Shown here: positions 35,319 to 42,076 of the stretch, one piece after another | How the letters are laid out: each line of letters begins with the position of its first letter | Position numbering within the stretch: the stretch's first letter is position 1 | DNA from: Nocardia carnea NBRC 14403 | GTDB taxonomy: Bacteria > Actinomycetota > Actinomycetes > Mycobacteriales > Mycobacteriaceae | Reading direction: 5' to 3' | Length of the DNA stretch: 64,000 nucleotides | Assembly: GCF_000308515.1 (NCBI RefSeq) | Contig: NZ_BAFV01000120.1 | Location: 21,523 to 85,522, forward strand | Notes under the pieces: model-generated | What the model was told of the DNA's origin: nothing | Database searches by the model: none | Seen by the model: the letters and a program-made list of their open reading frames with translations, nothing else | Program-made: the position numbers and the translations under genes

Positions 35319-35842
35319 CGGCGACGCAGCTCGGCGACCTCGTCCGGGTCGGGCATATCGATCGGCCGGCCGTCGAGCGAATCCACGAGTTCGTCGAGGC
35401 AGACGTGATACCCGGTGGCAGTACCGGAAATCCCGTGCGGGCCGGGCGTACCGAACCAGACCGTGCACACCAGCCGCGTTCCCGGCTCCTCGGCGAGCAG
35501 TTCGAACCGTAGATGTTCGTCGTCCCAGAGGAATTCGAAGATACGCGGCGGCTCCCAGGTGAGGATTCGGCCCGGCAGTTCCGGGTCCTCGAGGTCGACC
35601 TCCAGCTCGGTCAGTTCCGCCGAGGCCTGTTCGACAGCCTCGGGCCAGAACCGGAAGCGGATCTCGGCCCCGGCGCGGCGTTCGCCGAGGATATCGGCCG
35701 GGAACCAGTGCCGGAGATGATCGGATTCGGTGATCGCCCGCCACACTTTGGCCGGCGGATGCGCCACTATGCGCTCGTAGCGGGCGCCCACGCGGTCGCC
35801 GTCGCGCAAGACGTCGCCGAGACGCTGCGTCACTCTTGTCAT
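35285..35842 (-). CDS. SRPBCC/AHSA1-family protein, partner of ArsR
   Basis: A 185-residue START/Bet v1-like (AHSA1) protein with hydrophobic cavity fold: KVWRAITESDHLRHWFPADI is the family's first helix region and WEPPRIFEFLWDDEHLRFEL the central strands. Function is not fixed in this family. ATG 35842 follows AGAGGAGCG. It lies 58 bp after an ArsR gene in the same direction, an arrangement common in actinobacteria, so it is probably regulated by ArsR from the palindromes at 36233-36270. Confidence 0.88.
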   Translation of the reverse strand: MTRVTQRLGDVLRDGDRVGARYERIVAHPPAKVWRAITESDHLRHWFPADILGERRAGAEIRFRFWPEAVEQASAELTELEVDLEDPELPGRILTWEPPRIFEFLWDDEHLRFELLAEEPGTRLVCTVWFGTPGPHGISGTATGYHVCLDELVDSLDGRPIDMPDPDEVAELRRRYTEAVDATSV

Positions 35843-35900
35843 ATCGCTCCTCTGGTGCAGGTTCATACGGTCAGCGGAGGTGTCGACGTATCACGGCACT

Positions 35901-36224
35901 TCATTCCGCGGGGTCGTCCGGCAGGGTGTCGAGATAGGTTTCGAGATCGTCGAGCCGATCGGCCCAGATCTCACGGAACGGGGCCAGCCATGCCTCGATC
36001 TCCCGTAGCCGGCCGGGGTCGAGCGCATAGTGCCGGCGCGGGCCGTCCACCCGGACCCGCACCAGCGCCGCCGCGTCGAGCATCTTCAGATGTTTGGACA
36101 CATTGGGTTGCGCGGTGCCCAGCGCACCGGCCAGATGGCCGACGGTGCGCTCACCGCCGCGCAGGAGGTCGAGGATTTGCCGCCGCGTGGGGTCGGCGAG
36201 AACCTCGAATATATCGCGTACCAC
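35901..36224 (-). CDS. ArsR-family transcriptional regulator
   Basis: A 107-residue winged-helix regulator: FEVLADPTRRQILDLLRGGERTVGHLAGALGTAQPNVSKHLKML covers the helix-turn-helix, followed by the wing (RVRVDGPRRHYAL). It lacks the ELCVCDL metal site of classical ArsR, as usual in the group paired with AHSA1 genes. I chose GTG at 36224; the preceding frame to 36404 is non-homologous. Nested AT-rich palindromes lie only 9-46 bp upstream, so autoregulation is likely. Confidence 0.9.
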   Translation of the reverse strand: MVRDIFEVLADPTRRQILDLLRGGERTVGHLAGALGTAQPNVSKHLKMLDAAALVRVRVDGPRRHYALDPGRLREIEAWLAPFREIWADRLDDLETYLDTLPDDPAE

Positions 36225-36232
36225 ACCCAACG

Positions 36233-36270
36233 AGTATTCCTCATAAGGAATATTCCTGTCAAGGAATACT
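36233..36270. promoter_or_regulatory. Nested palindromic operator upstream of arsR
   Basis: Two 18-bp inverted repeats, TATTCCT-N4-AGGAATA (36235-36252 and 36251-36268), share their central AGGAATATTCCT, itself a perfect 12-bp palindrome (36246-36257). The whole block is also framed by AGTATTCCT and AGGAATACT. The AT-rich composition stands out from the surrounding DNA. It starts 8 bp upstream of the arsR GTG, overlapping the ribosome-binding region, and is a strong candidate for cooperative ArsR binding. Confidence 0.75.
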
Positions 36271-36306
36271 GCAGGCCGCAACGGGAACCCGTCGCACGCA
36301 CGGGGG

Positions 36307-37077
36307 TCAGGAAGCCGGGCTGCCGGATACCCGGTCGACGGTCCGGCGTGTCCACGCCATGAATTCGCCCACCTCGCCGGCGGAAAGTTCGAGCGCCGAT
36401 TCACGAGGCCGTTCGAAACTCCGCAACGCCTCCTCGATCAGTGGACGAAACCTCGTCTCGGCAGCGGCGATCGACCGCCCGGCCGCCCGTTTGGAAACCC
36501 AGCCACCCGTTGTGCAGTAGTACACCGACCGGCAACCGTTCAGGACCCTGTTGTCCGCGAGATGCCCGGTGCCCGAAGCATGCTCGCGTACCGATGCCGA
36601 AACGGCGGCGAGCAGGTCCTTATGCGCGGGCGCGCCCAGCGCCTCCCGTATCGGGTGACCGGACAGTGTCCGCCCGCTCTGGTGTCCGATCGCCCGATCG
36701 ATCACATACCAGAACCCTGGGGCACCACCGGGTTCGAAGTCCGCGAGGGCGGGCAGCAAAGGACCGGTATTCAGATTGAGCAGATACCCCGCCCCCGGCG
36801 CGCCCGAGGCGGCGAACCCGGCGTCGTACACCACCAGTTCCAGCCCGGCGGCAGGACAGCGCAATCCGGGGTGGGCCAGCGCATCGGCCAGCTCGTGCGT
36901 CGATTGCGCGGGCACCGCCGGATCGACAACAACCGTGATATCGATATCACTGCGTCCGTGCCGGTAGTCACCCAAGGCAAGCGATCCCACCGCACCGACG
37001 CTCACCAGCCGGTCCCGGTAGACGGTTCGTACCCGCTGGACCAGCTCGGACAGGTAGCGCTCCACCTCGACGGGCAT
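36307..37077 (-). CDS. AadA-like nucleotidyltransferase (DUF4111 type)
   Basis: A 256-residue nucleotidyltransferase resembling streptomycin/spectinomycin adenylyltransferases. The Pol-beta motif is clear: GAVGSLALGDYRHGRSDIDI (GSxxxGxxxxxSDID). The C-terminal helical DUF4111-like part includes RVLNGCRSVYYCTTGGWVSKRAAGRSI, as in AadA-family proteins. The Met at 37077 fits homologue length; Mets at 37098 and 37119 are alternatives. Resistance is possible, but many chromosomal relatives have no tested antibiotic substrate. It is not part of a cassette: no attC or integrase is seen. Confidence 0.78.
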   Translation of the reverse strand: MPVEVERYLSELVQRVRTVYRDRLVSVGAVGSLALGDYRHGRSDIDITVVVDPAVPAQSTHELADALAHPGLRCPAAGLELVVYDAGFAASGAPGAGYLLNLNTGPLLPALADFEPGGAPGFWYVIDRAIGHQSGRTLSGHPIREALGAPAHKDLLAAVSASVREHASGTGHLADNRVLNGCRSVYYCTTGGWVSKRAAGRSIAAAETRFRPLIEEALRSFERPRESALELSAGEVGEFMAWTRRTVDRVSGSPAS

Positions 37078-37292
37078 GCGCTCGCCACCGGAATCCATCA
37101 CCGCTCGCCGAGCGGACACCGGCCACCCGCCGAAACGGCACCCCCGAACCCGATCGTCATACTGTCAGGCTAGACCCGGCCCCGCCGGCGGAGCCGGACA
37201 GCGCGCCCGAGCGAATTCGCGGGCACAGGCCACGACGGACTCGAGCTATATCCCGTTGACACCGTGTTTTCAATGGACAGATGAGGAACCTG

Positions 37293-38039
37293 ATGGATGC
37301 TGTCCGGGAGCGGGATCCCGCTGCCGTCGAATCGCTGCTGAACGACGGCGTGTCGCCGGAGGAAGCGAACGAGGACGGAACAACACCGCTCTACCGGGCC
37401 GCGGTCAGCGGTCGCGCCGATCTGGTCCGCCTGCTGCTGGCGTACGGGGCCGACCCGAACCGGCCCAGCGAGCCTCCCGAAGAAGGCCTGCCCCTGTGCG
37501 CCGCTGCCTGCTGGAACCATATCGACGTCGTCTCCGCGCTACTGGCCGCCGGAGCCGATCCCGATCTGCCCGAACCACCTCATCCGCAACAGCACGGTCC
37601 GGGGACGCCGCCGTTGTTGTGGGCGGCGGGCAACGGGCACCTCGAAACGGTGGACTTGTTGCTCGCGGCGGGAGCCGACCCGAATATCGAGGGCGCACCG
37701 CTGATCCGCGCAGCCCGCCGTGGGTGCTGCGGAATAGTGCGATCACTGCTGGCCCACGGCGCCGACCCCGGCCTCGCCGACGACGAGGGGAACACCGCCG
37801 CAACGATTGCTGCCGGTCTCGCGGACGCCGACCTGGTCACCGTGCTCGCCGAGCAGGCGGGCTGGGGCGAGCGCGAGTACACGGTCGAACGCAGTCCTGC
37901 CGGAGACGGCACCGAACGGATCACTCTGCGCTACGAGGACGCCGACGGGCGCGGCGGGGAGACATCGATCCAGAACGGGCACGGCACGATCGCCGCACTG
38001 CTCGCAGACACGAACGGTTCCGCTACGAGCATCACCTGA
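37293..38039 (+). CDS. Ankyrin-repeat protein
   Basis: A 248-residue soluble protein with at least five ankyrin repeats (about 1-170): DGTTPLYRAAVSGRADLVRLLLAYGADPN, then LPLCAAACWNHIDVVSALLAAGADP, and TPPLLWAAGNGHLETVDLLLAAGADP type units are visible. The C-terminal 70 residues are non-repeat and partly acidic. Probably a protein-binding scaffold; partner unknown. I chose ATG 37293, which has AGGA upstream; ATG 37281 lacks it. It is divergent from the AadA-like gene (216 bp). Confidence 0.88.
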   Translation: MDAVRERDPAAVESLLNDGVSPEEANEDGTTPLYRAAVSGRADLVRLLLAYGADPNRPSEPPEEGLPLCAAACWNHIDVVSALLAAGADPDLPEPPHPQQHGPGTPPLLWAAGNGHLETVDLLLAAGADPNIEGAPLIRAARRGCCGIVRSLLAHGADPGLADDEGNTAATIAAGLADADLVTVLAEQAGWGEREYTVERSPAGDGTERITLRYEDADGRGGETSIQNGHGTIAALLADTNGSATSIT

Positions 38040-38243
38040 GCGCCGGCGTGGCTCCTCCCCGACCGCTGCGGCCACGTTCGGGACCCGGCCAGTTGGCCGA
38101 AAGTCTCGATCCGCAGACCTGCCACGGCCCTACAGTGAGAGGGACCACAGTAGGACGGTCATGGGCGTGAGCGAGTGGGGCCTGGAGGCGGCGGGGCTGT
38201 CACGACGCGGGAGGCAGCCTGTGCTCGCGGGACAGGAGTAGGT

Positions 38244-39710
38244 ATGAGCGGGGCACACCGGGTATCGGCGCTGGTGATCGGCGCTGGGTTCGGCGGTATC
38301 GGGGTGGCGATCGAATTACGGCGCCACGGGTTCGGCGATATCACCATCCTGGAGAAAGCCCAGGACCTCGGTGGAGTCTGGCGGGAGAACACCTATCCCG
38401 GCGCCGCCTGCGATGTGCCGTCACCGCTGTACTCCTACTCGTTCGAGCCGAAGCCGGATTGGCCGCAGCGCTACTCCGGGCAGGCCGCCATCCACGACTA
38501 CCTGCGCGGGGTCGCGCGCCGGCACGATCTGCTCGACCGCATCGAGTTCGGCGTCGAGGTCACCGAGGCCGCGTTCGACGAGAAGACCGGCCGCTGGACC
38601 GTGCACACGGCCGACGGCGCCACCCGGACCGCCGATGTGCTGATCTCCGCTGTCGGGCAGCTCTCCCGCCCGCAACTGCCGGATATTCCCGGCGTGGACA
38701 GTTTCACCGGGCAGGCGTTCCATTCGGCGCTGTGGGATCACAGTGTCGACCTCACCGGAAAACGCGTCGCGTGCATCGGCACCGGCGCGAGCGCGATCCA
38801 GTACGTACCGCAGATCCAGCCCGCGGTCGAACACCTCACCCTGTTCCAGCGCACCGCCGCCTGGGTACTGCCGAAATTCGATACCGACTATTCGCCGGTG
38901 CAGCACAAATTGTTCGCGCGTATTCCCGGAATGCTGCTGCTGGAGCGTCTCGGCTGGTGGCTCACCGCCGAGGTCTCGTCGCTGGGGCTGGTCGAGTTGC
39001 CGGTTATCAGCCGCCTCGTGGCGAGGATGGCGGGGCGGAATCTGCGCAAGAATGTCGACGATCCGGAATTGCGGGCGAAACTCACCCCCGACTATCCGAT
39101 CGCCTGTAAACGCACCCTGTTCTCCAGCGATTACTACCCGGCACTCACCCAGCCGAATGTCGAGGTGACCACTGCCGCCGTCGCCGAGATCACCCCGCAG
39201 GGCGTACGCACCGGTGACGGCACTGTGCACGAAGCCGATGTGATCATCTACGGCACCGGTTTCAAGGGGACCGAATTCCTGTGGCCGATGCGGATCAGCG
39301 GCCGTGGCGGCCGGGAACTGGCCGAGGCGTGGTCGGACGGGGCGCATGCCTATTACGGAATGACGGTGCCCGATTTCCCGAATTTCTTCATGGTGTACGG
39401 ACCCAATACGAACCTGGGGGTCGGGTCGATCATCTACATGATCGAAACGCAGTCCCGCCATATTCGTCAGGCACTGCAATTGCTCGCGGATAAACCAGGT
39501 CATGTGCTCGAGGTTCGCGCCGAGACCGAGCGCGCGTTCAACGACGCTCTGCAGACGCGGCTCGATCGCACACCGTGGAACTTCTGCTCCAGTTGGTATC
39601 GCAATGCGGCCGGGAAAATCACCAACAACTGGCCCGGTACGGTCACCAGCTACCGGCGCCGCGTGCGCAAACTGGAGCCCCAGGACTATCGGCTCACGCC
39701 CGCCGCGTAA
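38244..39710 (+). CDS. Flavin-containing monooxygenase (Baeyer-Villiger type)
   Basis: FAD- and NADPH-dependent monooxygenase of 488 residues that inserts oxygen next to ketones or oxidises sulfur or nitrogen centres. FAD Rossmann motif VIGAGFGGIGVAIEL near the N-terminus; BVMO-like fingerprint FTGQAFHSALWD (F-x-G-x3-H-x3-W); second Rossmann motif GTGASAIQYVP for NADPH; and the downstream GTGFKGTEFLWP ATG-like motif. ATG 38244 follows ACAGGAGTAG, a good site. Substrate unknown; no biosynthetic cluster is adjacent. Confidence 0.92.
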   Translation: MSGAHRVSALVIGAGFGGIGVAIELRRHGFGDITILEKAQDLGGVWRENTYPGAACDVPSPLYSYSFEPKPDWPQRYSGQAAIHDYLRGVARRHDLLDRIEFGVEVTEAAFDEKTGRWTVHTADGATRTADVLISAVGQLSRPQLPDIPGVDSFTGQAFHSALWDHSVDLTGKRVACIGTGASAIQYVPQIQPAVEHLTLFQRTAAWVLPKFDTDYSPVQHKLFARIPGMLLLERLGWWLTAEVSSLGLVELPVISRLVARMAGRNLRKNVDDPELRAKLTPDYPIACKRTLFSSDYYPALTQPNVEVTTAAVAEITPQGVRTGDGTVHEADVIIYGTGFKGTEFLWPMRISGRGGRELAEAWSDGAHAYYGMTVPDFPNFFMVYGPNTNLGVGSIIYMIETQSRHIRQALQLLADKPGHVLEVRAETERAFNDALQTRLDRTPWNFCSSWYRNAAGKITNNWPGTVTSYRRRVRKLEPQDYRLTPAA

Positions 39711-39827
39711 TCCCTTGGGGCGCGGTGCCGTCACCGCCACGCGATCCTTTTCACATGTGCCTCTCGTCTCTGGGCACCGCGGGACCGGCCTGCCAGGCTG
39801 GCTCGAGGGTTACGAGGAGGTGCCGGG

Positions 39828-40892
39828 GTGCGAACACGAATCGACTGGGTATCGGTATTCGACAATGCCGCACGCGATGCGGGGTTCGTCCTCGACGATT
39901 GCCAGCGCACCGCCGCCGCCCCGCTGGCCCGTCTCGGCGACGAATTATCCGGGCGGCGCCGCATTTTCGGATCGCTGCCGCGTGGTGTCTACGTCTGGGG
40001 ACCGGTGGGCCGGGGAAAGAGCTGGCTGGTCGACACCTTCTACGAAGCGATGCCCGGACCGCATAAACGCCGTATCCATTTTCACGAGTTCTTCCGCGAG
40101 TTCCATTCCCGCTACGCCGCCCACCGCCAGGAACCCGGCGCCGGGGAACGCGCGGTCCAGGACCTGCTCGGCGAGGCCCGGCTGGTCTGCTTCGACGAAT
40201 TCCATGTGCACGATCCCGGTGATGCCACCATCCTCGCCAAGGTCGTGAGCGCCCTGTTCGCGCGCCGCATCACTTTGGTCGCCACCTCGAACTATCCGCC
40301 ATCCGGCCTGCTGCCGAACCCGCTGTTCCACCATTTGATCGAACCGGTCGCGGCCGCGCTCGAGGTCGCCCTGGACGTCGTCGAAGTGGCGGGCCCGCAC
40401 GATTACCGGCGCACCGGGCCGGCACCGGCCACCGGATTCGGTCTCGGCCGCTACCTGTGGCCCGGCGACCCCGACCGGCTTGCGGCGGCGGGGCTGCGTA
40501 TCCCGGAACCATCCGAACGCCGGCAGGTCGCCTTCGGTACCCGCACCGTCACCGCCCTGGCCGTACGCGGCACGGAGATCTGGTTCGACTTCACGGACCT
40601 GTGCGACCGTCCGTTCTCCACCATCGACTACCTCCGGCTGACCGATCGGTACAGCCACTGGACTCTGTCCGGGCTTCCTGTCCTCACGACGGCCGACCGC
40701 GATGCCGTACAACGTTTCGCCAACCTCGTCGACGTCCTGTGCGACCGCCGGATACCGCTGAACCTCATCGCCCACGCACCCCTGGGCGAATGTCTGTCCG
40801 GCGACCGGCTCCCCCCGGATATCCACCGCACCGCCAGCCGGCTGGCTCTGCTACCGGGAGCCGCCGATACGGCTGCGGGGGCCGGTCAGTAG
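39828..40892 (+). CDS. zapE: AFG1/ZapE-family ATPase
   Basis: P-loop ATPase of 354 residues in the AFG1/ZapE family (ZapE helps divisome function under stress in E. coli). Walker A GPVGRGKSW (about 58-66), Walker B with LVCFDEFHVHD, and family blocks RIHFHEFFREFH, TLVATSNYPPSGL and FTDLCDRPFSTIDYL. GTG start after GAGGAGG. It is an ordinary length for the family. The last 7 nt overlap the end of the convergent hypothetical gene. Confidence 0.92.
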   Translation: MRTRIDWVSVFDNAARDAGFVLDDCQRTAAAPLARLGDELSGRRRIFGSLPRGVYVWGPVGRGKSWLVDTFYEAMPGPHKRRIHFHEFFREFHSRYAAHRQEPGAGERAVQDLLGEARLVCFDEFHVHDPGDATILAKVVSALFARRITLVATSNYPPSGLLPNPLFHHLIEPVAAALEVALDVVEVAGPHDYRRTGPAPATGFGLGRYLWPGDPDRLAAAGLRIPEPSERRQVAFGTRTVTALAVRGTEIWFDFTDLCDRPFSTIDYLRLTDRYSHWTLSGLPVLTTADRDAVQRFANLVDVLCDRRIPLNLIAHAPLGECLSGDRLPPDIHRTASRLALLPGAADTAAGAGQ

Positions 40893-41347
40893 TCGGGGAA
40901 GAGCCAGAGATCCTGCGCGGCCGCCGCCCCCAGATACGCCGCCAGCGAGCGCGCCCGGGTGAGCGCGTAGCCGTCGTCGCTGTCGGCACCGAACGACGGT
41001 ATCTCCGCATCTCCCGCTTCGGCCCGGCCGAGCCATTCGTCCAGACGTTCCAGGAAACCGCGCACGTCATCGGGGTCGAAGAGCTCATACAGGCTCAGCC
41101 CGAACTCGTCGGACACCCATTTCTCGTACACCTGTCCGCGAAACCCGGTCGGGTCGCCGTCGGAGGGCCAGAACAAGCCCCCTTGCGCGAAATCGCGCGG
41201 CAATTCGTCGAACGGTTCGAGATCGTCCGGATGCAACCAGCCGAACTCCCCGCGCTCCTCGGCCGGCATCGCCTGGATCTGCTGGAAGGCCGCCCTATCG
41301 GATACCCGGCTCTGGCTGGGCCGGACCGCGTACACGTCGAGTCCCAT
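40886..41347 (-). CDS. Hypothetical protein, 153 aa, acidic
   Basis: A 153-residue acidic soluble protein, beginning MGLDVYAVRPSQSR and containing FGWLHPDDLEPFDELP and YELFDPDDVRGFLERLDEWL. The opening MGLDVYAV and the DPDDV-x2-FL pattern recall DUF1877-like or immunity-type small proteins, but I cannot assign a family. Codon composition (GC-rich third positions) supports a real gene. Its 3' end overlaps zapE by 7 nt on the opposite strand. Confidence 0.7.
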   Translation of the reverse strand: MGLDVYAVRPSQSRVSDRAAFQQIQAMPAEERGEFGWLHPDDLEPFDELPRDFAQGGLFWPSDGDPTGFRGQVYEKWVSDEFGLSLYELFDPDDVRGFLERLDEWLGRAEAGDAEIPSFGADSDDGYALTRARSLAAYLGAAAAQDLWLFPDY

Positions 41348-41567
41348 GGCCTCAGCCTATGTGGTTCTCCACCCGGGTGCAGGCTCTGCGCTACATACCC
41401 GCAGCGCGGGATCACCCGGATCCCCCCCCCACCACGCTCGAGGACGGCGGTAAGGTCGGCTTCCGCGGCGGGCGCATCCGTTCCAGGGCCTACCCAGCAA
41501 GGGGTTTACCCGTGGCGACTCCCGGGGTAACCGGCCCGGAACCCCGTTTTTTGAGAGGAATATTCTC

Positions 41568-42005
41568 TTGCGAAATATCTTGCGACCGTTTGCTCTAGGC
41601 GCTCTTGCCGCAACCGCCCTGCTCTCGGTCGCGGCGCCCGCGGGTGCCCAGACGGCCGCCGATTTCCAGGACGCCCGCGTCGATATCGCACCCGGATGCG
41701 CCGGCACGGTTCGCAGTCAGGTAGCCGTCGCTCCGCTACCGACCGATGCCCCGGGCGTCGGGGTTTCGGTGCTGTTCCGAGCGGACCGTCCCGATCCGTC
41801 GTGCTCGCTGTCGGCGACGGTGTCCTGGCGCAATACGGCAACCGGCGCCACCGGATCCCAGGAAGTCACCGTCTCGTCGGTCCCCGCCCCCGGCGGCTGG
41901 TTCCCGACCGACCACGGTTTCCAGCGGGCGCTGGCCGATACGGGCCCGGGCCCGGTGGTCGTCACGATGAGTACGAATCCGGGCGAGGTGAGCGTCACGG
42001 TCTGA
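41568..42005 (+). CDS. Secreted hypothetical protein, 145 aa
   Basis: A TTG-initiated frame with AGAGGA at the right distance. Residues 1-28 form a signal peptide (RPFALGALAATALLSVAAPAGA then QTA; cleavage AGA-QT). The mature part has two cysteines (ADIAPGC-like GCAGTVR and PSCSLSATV) that could form a disulfide, and beta-rich sequence. No family recognised. The hairpin at 42015 terminates it. Confidence 0.72.
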   Translation: MRNILRPFALGALAATALLSVAAPAGAQTAADFQDARVDIAPGCAGTVRSQVAVAPLPTDAPGVGVSVLFRADRPDPSCSLSATVSWRNTATGATGSQEVTVSSVPAPGGWFPTDHGFQRALADTGPGPVVVTMSTNPGEVSVTV

Positions 42006-42014
42006 TCGGTCGTG

Positions 42015-42041
42015 AGCCGGGCGGTCACCTGCCGCCCGGCT
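42015..42041. terminator. Bidirectional hairpin between secreted protein and acyl-CoA dehydrogenase genes
   Basis: Perfect 10-bp arms AGCCGGGCGG / CCGCCCGGCT, 7-nt loop, 10 bp after the plus-strand stop and 36 bp before the convergent stop. Confidence 0.7.
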
Positions 42042-42076
42042 TCCGTCGCGAAGGTCCGGACCGGCTCAGGTGTCCG

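Noticed and set aside
41422..41430. Run of nine C residues, possible phase-variable tract
   Set aside because: It lies between genes and not next to a start codon or promoter element that I can identify.
41555..41568. GAGGAATATTCTC before the secreted-protein TTG start resembles the ArsR operator core AGGAATATTCCT
   Set aside because: Only the central part matches, the flanking arms are imperfect, and it coincides with the AGAGGA ribosome-binding site, so chance is likely.
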